64,000 nt of DNA from Micromonospora halotolerans (GCF_032108445.1 NZ_CP134876.1:3348001-3412000), one strand, 5' to 3'. Counted from the stretch's first letter, positions 1 to 9,629 are shown. A program made the numbers and translations. The notes: generated from the sequence alone by a model not told the origin.

Positions 1-27
1 GGCCGCCACGGTTTCGAAGTCACTCAT
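1..27 (-). CDS. Start of a second ABC permease gene, cut by the left edge (partial)
   Basis: Only the first nine codons (MSDFETVAA) are inside the window. The ATG at 27 lies in the end of the upstream permease gene, so the two overlap by 8 bp and are probably translationally coupled. Binding protein and DppB-type permease genes are normally followed by a DppC-type permease. The identity is inferred from that position alone, because no domain is visible. Confidence 0.6.
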
Positions 28-958
28 AGCGGATCCTCGGGTCGAGTACGGCGTACAGGACGTCCACCACCAGGTTGGAGATCAGGTAGACCACGACGAG
101 CACGCTGACGATGCCCACCACCAGGGGGCCGTCCTCGGTGCGGATGCCGCGGAACAGGTTGAAGCCGACACCGGGGATGTTGAACACGCCCTCGGTGATG
201 ATCGCGCCGCTCATCAGGTTGCCCAGCTCGACGCCGAGGAAGGTGACCACCGGGATGAGCGAGTTGCGCAGCACGTGCACGCTGACGATCCGGCGCTTGA
301 CCAGGCCCTTGGACCGGGCGGTCCGGACGTAGTCGGCGCGCAGGTTCTCCGCCACCGAGGTGCGGGTCAGCCGCAGGGCGGTGGCCAGCGACAGCGAGCC
401 GAGCACGATGCCGGGCAGCAGCAGCGCGTAGAAGCTGGGTTGGGTGCCGGCGGTGGGCGGGAAGAGCTGCCACTTGACGCCGAGGAAGTACTGCGCGAGC
501 GGCGCCAGGACGATGGTCGGGATGCCCAGCACCAGCAGGGTGAGCACCAGCGTCGAGTTGTCGAAGATGCCGGCCCGGCGGATGCCGGCGATCACGCCGG
601 CGGTGACGCCGAAGACGATGGCCACGGCGAGCGCGATGAGCGCGAGCCGCACCGTGACCGGCCAGGCCTGCTGGAGGATGTCGCCGATCTGCCGGCCGGT
701 GAGCGACTGGCCGAGGTCGCCCTGGAGCAGGTTCTTGACGTAGTCGAGGTAGCGGTAGAAGAAGCCGCCCACGCCGGTCTGGTCGAGGTGGTACTTCTGC
801 GTCAGGTATGCCCGCTGGGCCGCCGTCACCGGCCGCTCCCCGGCGAGGGCCTGGATCGGGTCGCCCTGCCCGGCGAACATCAGCGCGTAGACGATCAGCG
901 TGGTCCCGAAGAACGCGAGGACCATCTGCAGGAGGCGCCGCAGGATGAAGCGGAACAT
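20..958 (-). CDS. Peptide/nickel-type ABC transporter permease (DppB/OppB family)
   Basis: This is an inner-membrane subunit of an oligopeptide-type ABC importer, 312 aa. It begins MFRFILRRLLQMV, the usual first membrane helix of DppB proteins. About six hydrophobic segments are visible, and the EAA-type cytoplasmic loop that contacts the ATPase is present (YVRTARSKGL). The reading frame is open further upstream to 1117, but ATG 958 is preceded by GGAGAG about 10 nt away and matches the family N-terminus, so it was chosen. It follows the binding-protein gene on the same strand and overlaps the next permease. The transported substrate cannot be told from sequence. Confidence 0.9.
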   Translation of the reverse strand: MFRFILRRLLQMVLAFFGTTLIVYALMFAGQGDPIQALAGERPVTAAQRAYLTQKYHLDQTGVGGFFYRYLDYVKNLLQGDLGQSLTGRQIGDILQQAWPVTVRLALIALAVAIVFGVTAGVIAGIRRAGIFDNSTLVLTLLVLGIPTIVLAPLAQYFLGVKWQLFPPTAGTQPSFYALLLPGIVLGSLSLATALRLTRTSVAENLRADYVRTARSKGLVKRRIVSVHVLRNSLIPVVTFLGVELGNLMSGAIITEGVFNIPGVGFNLFRGIRTEDGPLVVGIVSVLVVVYLISNLVVDVLYAVLDPRIRYE

Positions 959-1109
959 GCTTGCCAGTCTCTCCGGAAAAGCGCGAAAGGGGCGCGGGAT
1001 GACATCTCTGGCGTACCGGAAGTTGGCCACCGGTGCCCTCCGGCCCGGTGGAGCCGGCGCCGGGACTACCGGCCCGCGGGGTGCCGGCGGCCTGGGCCGC
1101 CACGTGCGC

Positions 1110-1139
1110 CGGGCCACCCGGGTCGCCCCGGGTGGCCCG
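1110..1139. terminator. Perfect hairpin between binding-protein and permease genes
   Basis: Arms at 1110-1122 and 1127-1139 are perfect 13-bp complements around a 4-nt loop. The hairpin lies just after the stop codon of the binding-protein gene and before the permease gene of the same operon. Such intercistronic hairpins often stabilise the binding-protein mRNA or partly terminate it, so that the binding protein is made in excess. That role is inference here. Confidence 0.6.
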
Positions 1140-1152
1140 TCCCACGGTCAGC

Positions 1153-2760
1153 TCAGCTGGCCGCCTCGATCTTGACGAGGTTGACCCGCTGGAACAGGTC
1201 CATCTGGACGTTCTTGACCTTGCTGGAGTGCCCGTACACGTTCTCGCCGAAGCGGAGCGGGATCACCGGCATGTCCTTGGCCAGGATGTCCTCGGCCTGC
1301 TGGTACTTCTTGATCGCCTCTTCCTCGGTGGGCGCGGCCGAGCCCTCCTTGACCAGGCGGTCGAACTCCGGGTTGCTGTAGCCGTAGTAGTTCGACGAAC
1401 CGTTGGTGCTGTACAGCGGGCCGAGGTAGTCCTCCATGGACGGGTAGTCCATGACCCAGCCCATGCGGAACAGGCCCACCGGCTGCTTCTTCTCGACCTT
1501 GGTCAGCAGGTCGGCGAACTTCGGCTCGGCCGAGCCGACGCAGTCGACGCCCAGGTTGGCCTTGAGCTGGTTGCAGGTCGCGTCGACCCAGTCCTTGTGA
1601 CCGCCGTCCCCGTTGTAGGAGATGGTGATCTTCGACGGGCCGCCGGCGGCCTGGTAGAGCTTCTTGGCCTCGGCCGGGTTGAACTGACCCGCGGCACCCG
1701 TGGTGTTGTCCCGGTAGCCCGGCAGGACCGGCGAGACGAACGAGCGGGCCGACTGCTGCGAACCCTTGAAGATCGACTTGGTGATCTCGTCACGGTCGAT
1801 CGCCATCGAGATCGCCTTGCGCACGTCCGGCTTGCTGTAGTCCTTCTCGAAGGTCGGGAAGGCCAGGAACTGGAACGACGACATCGGGCTGGTCTGGTAG
1901 TTGTCGCCCAGGTCGGTCGGCGCGGTGCTCAGGTTCTCGGTCGGGATGGTCGGCAGCACGTCGAGGTTGTCCGACTGCAGGTCCGAGTACGCCGCGGTGA
2001 GCTGCTGGTAGACGCGGAACTCGACGGCCTTCACCTTGGGCTTCTCGCCCGGGTACGCGTCGTAGCGCTCGACGTCGAGCTTGCTGTCGTGCTGCCAGGT
2101 GCCCTTCATCTTGAACGGGCCCTGGCCGATCGGCGCCTGCTCGTACGAGTCGTTGAGCACGCCCGGCGCGGAGAACGCGGCCTTCGGCAGCGGGTAGAAC
2201 GCGGTGTAGCCGAGCATCGACTTGAAGTCGATGTACGGCTCGGAGAGCGTCACCTGGAAGGTCGAGTCGTCGACCTTCTTCAGGCCGGACATCGTCGTGG
2301 CCTTCGGCTTCTCGCCCTGCAGGTCCTGGTAGCCCGCGATCTTCTCGAAGAAGTAGCTGCCGCCCTGGCCGTTGGGCGCGTACGCGCCGTAGTTCCAGGC
2401 GTTGATGTAGTCGTCGGACGTGACCTTCTCACCGTTGTGGAAGGTGAACCCGTCCTTGAGCTGGATCGTCCAGACCTTGTTGCCCTCCGACGGCGTCACC
2501 GACTTGGCGGCGACCTCGTACGGCTTGTTCTGCGCGTCGTAGTCGACGAGCGGGCTGAACAGGCCGGCGAGCACCTGCGAGCCGGACGTTTCGGTGGTGT
2601 TGGTGGGAACCAGGTGCTGCGGCTCGGCGATCTGGATACTGACCGCCGCATCCTGGCCGCTGCCGCTCGATCCGCCGTTCCCCCCGCTGCCGCAGGCCGC
2701 CAGGCCCAGCGTCACCACGAGCGGGAGGGCGGTCCAGGCGGCGAGTCTACGAACTCGCAT
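1153..2760 (-). CDS. ABC transporter substrate-binding lipoprotein, family 5 (peptide type)
   Basis: This is an extracellular solute receptor of a peptide/nickel ABC importer, 535 aa. A lipoprotein signal peptide ends in the lipobox LAAC with the acceptor Cys at residue 23, so the protein should be anchored to the outer face of the membrane. The mature part has the SBP_bac_5 layout, including a segment that pairs a hydrophobic FTFHNGEKVTSDDYINAW stretch with later DVRKAISMAIDRDEI. A strong ribosome site (GAGGAGAG) precedes the ATG. It is the first gene of the operon that continues off the left edge. The ligand is unknown; short peptides are the default guess. Confidence 0.92.
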   Translation of the reverse strand: MRVRRLAAWTALPLVVTLGLAACGSGGNGGSSGSGQDAAVSIQIAEPQHLVPTNTTETSGSQVLAGLFSPLVDYDAQNKPYEVAAKSVTPSEGNKVWTIQLKDGFTFHNGEKVTSDDYINAWNYGAYAPNGQGGSYFFEKIAGYQDLQGEKPKATTMSGLKKVDDSTFQVTLSEPYIDFKSMLGYTAFYPLPKAAFSAPGVLNDSYEQAPIGQGPFKMKGTWQHDSKLDVERYDAYPGEKPKVKAVEFRVYQQLTAAYSDLQSDNLDVLPTIPTENLSTAPTDLGDNYQTSPMSSFQFLAFPTFEKDYSKPDVRKAISMAIDRDEITKSIFKGSQQSARSFVSPVLPGYRDNTTGAAGQFNPAEAKKLYQAAGGPSKITISYNGDGGHKDWVDATCNQLKANLGVDCVGSAEPKFADLLTKVEKKQPVGLFRMGWVMDYPSMEDYLGPLYSTNGSSNYYGYSNPEFDRLVKEGSAAPTEEEAIKKYQQAEDILAKDMPVIPLRFGENVYGHSSKVKNVQMDLFQRVNLVKIEAAS

Positions 2761-2856
2761 GAACTCTCCTCATCTCCTCACGCTGCGCAGTCGGGCCCGG
2801 CGCTGGGTGACACTGCGCAACGAGCGGTAACGGTAGGTCGCGCTCGACCCGATCGA

Positions 2857-2870
2857 CAACGGAGCCGTTG
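2857..2870. promoter_or_regulatory. 14-bp palindrome in the binding-protein/folD divergent region
   Basis: CAACGGAGCCGTTG is a palindrome with 6-bp arms in the 410-bp non-coding region (2761-3170) between the minus-strand binding-protein gene and folD. It sits about 90 bp upstream of the binding-protein start, where an operator could lie. No regulator is encoded nearby. The rest of this region holds the larger dyad at 3083-3121 and nothing else recognised. Confidence 0.35.
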
Positions 2871-3082
2871 CGAACCGATAACGGAACGTGCCGCCCGGGG
2901 TTGTCGTCGCCCGACCGGCCTGCTACGCGATACCTCGCAGATGGGTCAGCCAGGGATTTCGCGTCGCCCGGGCGCGCCGTGTGGTGCGCTCTCGACGTCC
3001 TTGGGCGGATGGGAAGACGCTGTCCGGGCCGTCCCGTCAGGTGCCGGGCGTCCGTTCCCGCGTGTGGTGCGATCCACAGTTA

Positions 3083-3121
3083 GTGACTGTCCGTGACTTA
3101 ACCCACGTCACGGTTCGTCAC
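3083..3121. promoter_or_regulatory. 39-bp interrupted dyad upstream of folD
   Basis: The sequence reads GTGAC-TGT-CCGTGAC, nine bases, then GTCACGG-TTC-GTCAC, so both the inner 7-bp and the outer 5-bp arms are exact complements with equal 3-nt spacers. The dyad centre is about 70 bp upstream of the folD start, which suits an operator for a dimeric or paired-dimer repressor. It could also form an RNA cruciform or hairpin. The regulator is unknown. Confidence 0.5.
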
Positions 3122-3170
3122 CCTTTACCGACGTCGGCCGGCCGGGCGCGGGGCGTGAGACGATCCAGTC

Positions 3171-4034
3171 GTGACGGCGACGATCCTGGACGGCAAGGCG
3201 ACCGCGGCGGAGATCAAGGACGAGCTGCGGACACGGGTCAAGGCGCTGGCGGAGCGCGGCATCACCCCGGGGCTCGGCACGGTCCTGGTGGGCGAGGACC
3301 CCGGCTCCCAGGCGTACGTCAACGGCAAGCACCGCGACTGCGCCGAGGTGGGCATCGCCTCGATCCGTCGCGAGCTGCCCGCCGAGGCCACCCAGGAGCA
3401 GCTCGACGCGGTGCTGACCGAGCTGAACGCCGACCCGGGCTGCCACGGCTACATCGTCCAGCTGCCGCTCCCGGCCCACCTGGACACCCAGCGGGCGCTG
3501 GAGATGATCGACCCGGACAAGGACGCCGACGGCCTGCACCCGGTCAACCTGGGCCGGCTCGTGCTCGGCTACGACGCCCCGCTGCCCTGCACCCCGCGCG
3601 GCATCGTCGAGCTGCTCCGCCGGCACGACGTGCCGCTGCGCGGCGCGAAGGTCGCGCTGGTCGGCCGGGGCAACACCGTGGGCCGGCCGCTCGGCCTGCT
3701 GCTCACCAGGCGCAGCGAGAACGCCACCGTGACCCTCTGCCACACCGGCACCCTGGACCTCGCGGCGCAGACCCGTGAGGCCGACATCGTCATCGTCGCG
3801 GCCGGCGTGCCGGGGCTGCTCACGGTCGACATGGTCAACCCGGGCGCGACCGTGGTCGACGTGGGTATCACCCGGGTGATCGGGACCGACGGCAAGGGCC
3901 GCTACACCGGCGACGTCGACCCGGAGGTGGCCCAGGTGGCCGGCAAGCTGGTGCCGATGCCCGGCGGGGTCGGTCCGATGACCCGGGCCATGCTGCTGAC
4001 CAACGTCGTGGAGCGGGCGGAGCGGCCGGATTGA
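3171..4034 (+). CDS. folD: Bifunctional methylenetetrahydrofolate dehydrogenase/cyclohydrolase FolD
   Basis: This cytosolic enzyme interconverts 5,10-methylene-THF and 10-formyl-THF in one-carbon metabolism, 287 aa, the normal family length. Visible hallmarks are the catalytic YVNGK (Tyr49, Lys53), the substrate loop with GYIVQLPLP, the NADP-binding [11 protein letters not shown] and the terminal signature PGGVGPMT. The start is GTG at 3171, giving [10 protein letters not shown], typical of FolD. The promoter region holds a conspicuous dyad at 3083-3121. It is followed on the same strand by mdh about 100 bp later. Confidence 0.96.
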   Translation: MTATILDGKATAAEIKDELRTRVKALAERGITPGLGTVLVGEDPGSQAYVNGKHRDCAEVGIASIRRELPAEATQEQLDAVLTELNADPGCHGYIVQLPLPAHLDTQRALEMIDPDKDADGLHPVNLGRLVLGYDAPLPCTPRGIVELLRRHDVPLRGAKVALVGRGNTVGRPLGLLLTRRSENATVTLCHTGTLDLAAQTREADIVIVAAGVPGLLTVDMVNPGATVVDVGITRVIGTDGKGRYTGDVDPEVAQVAGKLVPMPGGVGPMTRAMLLTNVVERAERPD

Positions 4035-4134
4035 GCCGCCCAGGCATGTCATAACCGTCCGCCCCTGGCCCGATCGGTGCCAGGATGGCTGATACGGTCC
4101 GGAAAACCGACTGGTATCAGGGAGTGGGACGACC

Positions 4135-5085
4135 ATGGGTAAGAAGGTCACTGTCGTCGGGGCCGGCTTCTACGGCTCCACCACCGCACAGCGCCTGGCC
4201 GAGTACGACGTCTTCGACACCGTCGTGATCACCGACATCGTGGAGGGCAAGCCGGCGGGTCTCGCGCTGGACCTCAACCAGTCGCGCGCCGTCGAGGGCT
4301 TCGAGACCAAGGTCGTCGGCGTCACCACCGGGCCGAACGGCGAGGGCTACGAGGCCATCGAGGGTTCCGACGTCGTCGTCATCACCGCCGGCCTGCCCCG
4401 TAAGCCGGGCATGAGCCGGATGGACCTGCTGGAGACCAACGCCAAGATCGTCCGGCAGGTCGCCGAGAACGTGGCCAAGTACGCCCCGAACGCCGTCGTC
4501 ATCGTCGTCTCCAACCCGCTCGACGAGATGACCGCGCTGGCCCAGCTCGCCACCCAGTTCCCGAAGAACCGGGTGCTCGGCCAGGCCGGCATGCTGGACA
4601 CCGCCCGGTTCACCAACTTCGTGGCCGAGGCGCTGAACGTACCGGTGAAGTCGGTGAAGACCCTGACCCTGGGCTCGCACGGCGACACCATGGTGCCGGT
4701 CCCGTCGAAGAGCACCGTGAACGGCAAGCCGCTGCGTGAGGCCATGCCGGCCGAGCAGATCGAGGAGCTGGTCGTCAAGACCCGCAACGGTGGCGCCGAG
4801 GTCGTCGCGCTGCTGAAGACCGGCTCGGCGTACTACGCCCCGTCGGCTGCCGCCGCCCGGATGGCCAAGGCCGTCGCCGAGGACTCCGGCGAGGTCATGC
4901 CGGTCTGCGCCTGGGTCGACGGGCAGTACGGCATCTCCGGCGTCTACCTGGGTGTCGAGGCCGAGATCGGCGCCGAGGGCGTCAAGCGGGTCGTCGAGAC
5001 CGACCTGGACGCCGACGAGCTGGCCGCCCTCAAGGAAGCCGCCGAGGCCGTCCGCGCGAAGCAGGCCGACGTCGCCAACATGTGA
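4135..5085 (+). CDS. mdh: Malate dehydrogenase (lactate dehydrogenase-like type)
   Basis: This is the NAD-dependent oxidation of malate to oxaloacetate in the TCA cycle, 316 aa. The N-terminus holds the dinucleotide fold VVGAGFYGST, with the acidic residue after the second strand (Asp34) favouring NAD over NADP. The substrate loop AGLPRKPGMSR carries the malate-binding arginines, and GSHGDTMVP holds the catalytic His. The overall pattern is the short LDH-like MDH found in many actinobacteria and phototrophs rather than the E. coli type. GGGAGT precedes the ATG. A strong hairpin follows the stop codon. Confidence 0.94.
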   Translation: MGKKVTVVGAGFYGSTTAQRLAEYDVFDTVVITDIVEGKPAGLALDLNQSRAVEGFETKVVGVTTGPNGEGYEAIEGSDVVVITAGLPRKPGMSRMDLLETNAKIVRQVAENVAKYAPNAVVIVVSNPLDEMTALAQLATQFPKNRVLGQAGMLDTARFTNFVAEALNVPVKSVKTLTLGSHGDTMVPVPSKSTVNGKPLREAMPAEQIEELVVKTRNGGAEVVALLKTGSAYYAPSAAAARMAKAVAEDSGEVMPVCAWVDGQYGISGVYLGVEAEIGAEGVKRVVETDLDADELAALKEAAEAVRAKQADVANM

Positions 5086-5102
5086 CCCGAGAACCACCGC
5101 CG

Positions 5103-5135
5103 AAGGGGCGGGCCGGCTTCGCCGGCCCGCCCCTT
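5103..5135. terminator. Bidirectional terminator hairpin after mdh
   Basis: Arms of 15 bp at 5103-5117 and 5121-5135 pair perfectly around a TTC loop. The hairpin lies between convergent mdh and the hydrolase gene, whose stop codon touches its right end. It could therefore serve both strands. Confidence 0.85.
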
Positions 5136-5953
5136 CACGCATCCCCACCCCGCGGCGCAGGCCGGGGGAGAGGGGTGAAGGGACGGCCCAGGTGGGGGGT
5201 GGCCAGGGTGGTCGGGCCTCGGTGGGCGAGGGAGGTCAGGAGGGCGGTGCGGGAGGTGGCCGCCGTCCTGGGGTCTTCCTCGTGGGCGTAGGGCAGGGTG
5301 GGGTCGACCAGTTGGAGGGGGTGGACCAGGAGGTCACCCGTCACCAGGAGCCGGTCGGCGCCGTCGTCGACCAGCACCGACTGGTGGCCGGGGGTGTGTC
5401 CGGGGGTGCTCAGCACGCGTACCCCGGGGGTGAGGTCGGTGTCGCCGTCGACCACCCGGAGCTGGCCGGCGGCGCGCAGCGGCCCCAGGAGCCGGGCCGG
5501 CAGCTCGGGGTGGAACAGCTTCAGCGCGGCCAGCTCGGCGCGCTGCACCAGGTGGTCCGCGTTCGGGAAGAGCGGGCCCGCCCAGCCGATGTGGTCGGTG
5601 TGCAGGTGGGTGAGCACCACGGTGCGGACGTCGGCCGGGTCGATGCCGGCGGCGGCCAGCTCGGCCGGCAGGTGGCCGGGCACCGGCGCCCAGCTCGCGG
5701 CGAGCGCGTCGGCCGGGCCGATCCCCGCGTCGACCAGGGTGACCGGCCCGTCCCCGGTACGCAGCGCGAACGCCCGGAACGGCAGCCACCAGCGACCGTC
5801 GGGGGTGACCGTGTCCGGGTCCCGCCGGTCGGCCTCCTCCCACTGCGCGGGGGTGGCGTCCGGGAACGCCTCGGCGCGCGGTTGGAAGAAGGGACCCGCT
5901 CCGTCGAGCAGGGCGGTGACCGTGATAGACCCGACCGTGTGAGTCAGCGGCAT
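5135..5953 (-). CDS. Metallo-beta-lactamase-fold hydrolase
   Basis: A 272-aa MBL-fold protein with the zinc-binding motif HLHTDH (His116, His118, Asp120, His121), followed by STPGHTPGHQ and GDLLVHP, which supply the remaining metal ligands. This arrangement is typical of the AhlD/quorum-quenching lactonase-like and general hydrolase branch of the superfamily, but the substrate cannot be deduced. The ATG at 5953 was preferred because residues from MPLTHTVGSI onward match the family start, although its ribosome site is weak. The gene is convergent with mdh and divergent from icd. Confidence 0.85.
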   Translation of the reverse strand: MPLTHTVGSITVTALLDGAGPFFQPRAEAFPDATPAQWEEADRRDPDTVTPDGRWWLPFRAFALRTGDGPVTLVDAGIGPADALAASWAPVPGHLPAELAAAGIDPADVRTVVLTHLHTDHIGWAGPLFPNADHLVQRAELAALKLFHPELPARLLGPLRAAGQLRVVDGDTDLTPGVRVLSTPGHTPGHQSVLVDDGADRLLVTGDLLVHPLQLVDPTLPYAHEEDPRTAATSRTALLTSLAHRGPTTLATPHLGRPFTPLPRPAPRGGDA

Positions 5954-6036
5954 CCGGGAAGGATGCCACCGCGGCCCGTCCCGGGCGACCCCGTTCTCCG
6001 GCGGGGTGAGGCCGGCTGGGGAGCCCCGGTCAGTTT

Positions 6037-6054
6037 GCAGTACGCTCGTACTGC
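6037..6054. promoter_or_regulatory. Palindrome in the icd promoter region
   Basis: GCAGTAC and GTACTGC are perfect 7-bp arms around GCTC, centred about 43 bp upstream of the icd start and in the divergent region shared with the hydrolase gene. The position suits an operator overlapping the icd core promoter. The binding protein is unknown. Confidence 0.4.
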
Positions 6055-6088
6055 TTGAGCACGTGTCCCCCGAGAGGAGCGCCGGCCG

Positions 6089-7306
6089 ATGGCGAAGATC
6101 AAGGTAAACAACCCGGTCGTGGAAATCGACGGCGATGAGATGACCCGGATCATCTGGAAGCAGATCCGGGAGCAGCTGATCCTGCCCTACCTCGACGTCG
6201 ACCTGCACTACTACGACCTGTCGATCCAGCACCGCGACGAGACCGACGACCAGGTCACCGTCGACGCCGCCAACGCCATCAAGGAGCACGGCGTCGGCGT
6301 CAAGTGCGCCACCATCACCCCCGACGAGGCCCGGGTGGAGGAGTTCGGCCTCAAGAAGATGTGGCGGTCGCCGAACGGCACCATCCGCAACATCCTCGGC
6401 GGCGTGGTCTTCCGCGAGCCGATCATCATGTCGAACGTGCCGCGGCTCGTTCCCGGTTGGACCAAGCCGATCATCATCGGCCGGCACGCGCACGGCGACC
6501 AGTACAAGGCCACCGACTTCGTCGTCCCCGGCCCCGGCAAGGTGACCGTCACCTACACCCCGGCCGACGGCGGCGCGCCGATGGAGATGGAGGTCGCCAA
6601 CTTCTCCGGCGGCGGCATCGCCATGGGCATGTACAACTTCGACGAGTCGATCCGGGACTTCGCCCGGGCCTCGTTCCGGTACGGCCTGGACCGCGGCTAC
6701 CCGGTCTACCTGTCCACCAAGAACACCATCCTCAAGGCGTACGACGGCCGGTTCAAGGACATCTTCGCCGAGGTGTTCGAGAACGAGTTCAAGGCCGAGT
6801 TCGACGCCGCCGGCATCACCTACGAGCACCGGCTGATCGACGACATGGTCGCCGCCGCGCTCAAGTGGGAGGGTGGCTACGTCTGGGCCTGCAAGAACTA
6901 CGACGGTGACGTCCAGTCCGACACCGTCGCGCAGGGCTTCGGCTCGCTGGGTCTGATGACCTCCGTCCTGCTCTCCCCGGACGGCCGCACCGTCGAGGCC
7001 GAGGCCGCGCACGGCACGGTCACCCGGCACTACCGGCAGTGGCAGAAGGGCGAGAAGACCTCGACCAACCCGATCGCCTCGATCTACGCCTGGACCCGGG
7101 GCCTGGCCCACCGGGGCAAGCTGGACGGCACCCCGGCGGTCACCGAGTTCGCCAACACCCTGGAGCAGGTCATCGTGGAGACCGTCGAGGGCGGCCAGAT
7201 GACCAAGGACCTCGCGCTGCTCATCTCGCGGGACGCCCCGTGGCTGACCACCGACGAGTTCATGAACGCGCTCGACGAGAACCTGGCCCGCAAGCTGTCG
7301 GCCTGA
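6089..7306 (+). CDS. icd: NADP-dependent isocitrate dehydrogenase
   Basis: This TCA-cycle enzyme converts isocitrate to 2-oxoglutarate and CO2 and makes NADPH, 405 aa. It belongs to the homodimeric subfamily also found in eukaryotes: the N-terminus [17 protein letters not shown] and the segment [18 protein letters not shown] are nearly diagnostic, and the C-terminal [13 protein letters not shown] supplies NADP contacts. GAGAGGAG precedes the ATG. The gene stands alone between a possible operator and a 20-bp-arm terminator. Confidence 0.96.
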   Translation: MAKIKVNNPVVEIDGDEMTRIIWKQIREQLILPYLDVDLHYYDLSIQHRDETDDQVTVDAANAIKEHGVGVKCATITPDEARVEEFGLKKMWRSPNGTIRNILGGVVFREPIIMSNVPRLVPGWTKPIIIGRHAHGDQYKATDFVVPGPGKVTVTYTPADGGAPMEMEVANFSGGGIAMGMYNFDESIRDFARASFRYGLDRGYPVYLSTKNTILKAYDGRFKDIFAEVFENEFKAEFDAAGITYEHRLIDDMVAAALKWEGGYVWACKNYDGDVQSDTVAQGFGSLGLMTSVLLSPDGRTVEAEAAHGTVTRHYRQWQKGEKTSTNPIASIYAWTRGLAHRGKLDGTPAVTEFANTLEQVIVETVEGGQMTKDLALLISRDAPWLTTDEFMNALDENLARKLSA

Positions 7307-7317
7307 CCGTCACCGTT

Positions 7318-7360
7318 CGCCCCGGAGCCCGCCGGCCACTGGCCGGCGGGCTCCGGGGCG
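7318..7360 (+). terminator. Strong terminator hairpin after icd
   Basis: Perfect 20-bp arms (7318-7337 and 7341-7360) with an ACT loop begin 11 bp after the icd stop codon. There is no U-tract, which is usual for high-GC actinobacterial terminators. Confidence 0.85.
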
Positions 7361-7427
7361 TCCGTGGGGCGTCACCCGTGGCGGGCGCGCCTCGTTGAGC
7401 AGGGTGGACGTGATGCCAGTCCCGTCC

Positions 7428-7545
7428 AAGGAAGGTTGACCGCGGTCGCCTCGCGGCTTGAGCGCCGATCAGCCAACCTTCCCGGCTGTCACGCACAGCC
7501 AGCCGTCCCTTCCCACGCGGGGGGCCCTGTCCCGGGCCCCCCGCG
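7428..7545 (+). ncRNA. Candidate structured small RNA (or structured 3' region)
   Basis: Between the icd terminator and galT lies a gene-free stretch with nested structure. A 9-bp closing stem GGAAGGTTG/CAACCTTCC (7430-7438 with 7474-7482) encloses a small hairpin CCGCG/CGCGG. Next come a hairpin GGCTGT-CACGC-ACAGCC (7484-7500) and a 12-bp-arm terminator-like hairpin (7516-7545) followed by CCCTGTTTGG. Since icd already has its own terminator, the second one suggests a separate short transcript on the plus strand. Alternatively it is the 3' UTR of galT read from the other strand. It does not fit SRP RNA, 6S, tmRNA or tRNA by eye. Expression is untested. Confidence 0.4.
7516..7545 (+). terminator. 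Second terminator-type hairpin downstream of icd
   Basis: CGCGGGGGGCCC (7516-7527) pairs perfectly with GGGCCCCCCGCG (7534-7545) around TGTCCC. It would end a transcript starting after the icd terminator, or act on galT readthrough from the minus strand. Confidence 0.65.
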
Positions 7546-7565
7546 CCCTGTTTGGGTTCCCCGGT

Positions 7566-7617
7566 GTTAAGAGGGGGCCCCTCCTCTACCGCAGGAGTTA
7601 ACAGGGGGCCCTTCCTT

Positions 7618-7620
<3 letters not shown>
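7566..7620. repeat. Stop-codon-adjacent GTTAAG/GGGGCCCC element, copy A
   Basis: This 55-bp element contains two direct copies of a GTTAA-N-RGGGGCCCYT core separated by CTCTACCGCAGG. Its right end includes the galT stop codon (TCA on the plus strand). A nearly identical copy sits at 55727-55779, again ending exactly in the stop codon of a minus-strand gene. I recall such elements as frequent in Micromonospora and Salinispora intergenic DNA, but that needs a search. A transcript-end function is likely. Confidence 0.75.
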
Positions 7621-8687
<1,067 letters not shown>

Positions 8688-8691
<4 letters not shown>

Positions 8692-9476
8692 TCCGCCCCC
8701 TCCGGGCCCGGCACGATCACCAGTTCGCCAACCCTGTCCTCGAGTACCCGTCGCGCATCCGGCCCCAACCGTTCGTCGGTGACCAGCACGTCCGCCGCGT
8801 CCAAGCCGACGATCGACGAGATGCCGACCGTGCCCCACTTGGTGTGGTCGGCGAGCACCACCAGCCGGTCGGCGGCCGCCACCAGGGCCCGGTCCGTGTC
8901 CGCCTCCATGAGGTTGGGGGTGGTGAACCCGGCCCGCTCGCTGATGCCGTGCACGCCGAGGAAGAGCAGGTCCAGGTGGAGCGCGCCGATCGCGGCCACG
9001 GCCAGCGGGCCGACCAGCGCGTCCGAGGGGGTGCGCACCCCGCCGGTGAGCACCACGGTCTGGTCCGGCCGGCCGCCGACGTGCAGGATCTCGGCCACCG
9101 GCAGGGAGTTCGTCACCACGGTGAGGCCCGGCACATCGGTCAGGCGGCGGGCCAGCTCGGCGGTGGTGGTGCCGGCGGAGAGCGCGATCGCGGCGCCGGG
9201 GCGGACCAGCTGCGCGGCCCGGCCGGCGATGGCCGCCTTCTCGACGGACTGGCGGACCGACTTGGCGTGGAAGCCGGGCTCGTCGGTCGAGCCGGGCCCG
9301 GCCAGTGTCGCGCCGCCGTGCACCTTGGCGAGCAGGCCCTGGTCGTGCAGCGTCTCCAGGTCGCGCCGGATGGTCATGTCGGAGACGCCGAATTCGGTGG
9401 CCAGCTCGGTGACCCGGACGCCACCGGCGGCGCGGACCCGTTCCAGGATGACCGCCTGCCGCTGTCGCGCCAGCAC
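8688..9476 (-). CDS. DeoR-family transcriptional regulator
   Basis: A sugar-responsive repressor of about 262 aa. The N-terminal winged helix (VTELATEFGVSDMTIRRDLE) is the classic DeoR motif, followed by GLLAKVHGGAT and a C-terminal sugar-phosphate-sensing domain. It overlaps galT by 4 bp, so it probably controls galactose use and its own gene. The frame opens at GTG 9512, but GTG 9476 is preceded by GGGAGGTGG at good distance and gives the usual family start (VLARQRQAVI), so 9476 was chosen. If 9512 is used, a Gly-rich 12-residue extension is added. Confidence 0.88.
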
Positions 9477-9580
9477 CCCGCCGCCACCTCCCGACTGTCG
9501 ACCCGTCTCCACGTGGTCGAACGTGTTCCAACAAAGATAAACACTACCGCGCAGCGGAGGGCAACGGAAGCGAACGCGGA

Positions 9581-9614
9581 ACCGCCGCCGACCCCGGGGC
9601 GGGGCGGCGGCGGT
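9581..9614 (-). terminator. Terminator hairpin after the APS kinase fusion gene
   Basis: ACCGCCGCC (9581-9589) pairs with GGCGGCGGT (9606-9614), and an inner CCCC/GGGG can extend the stem. It lies 16 bp beyond the stop codon of the minus-strand gene at 9630. Confidence 0.6.
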
Positions 9615-9629
9615 CCGGACGTGCCGGGA

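Noticed and set aside
5135..7111. 658-residue minus-strand frame covering icd
   Set aside because: Only 5135-5953 codes for a recognisable protein (MBL fold). The rest is antisense to icd.
7428..7500. Possible tRNA or SRP RNA
   Set aside because: There is no T-arm GGTTCRA motif, anticodon arm geometry or CCA end, and no SRP domain IV sequence. It was kept only as an unassigned structured RNA candidate.
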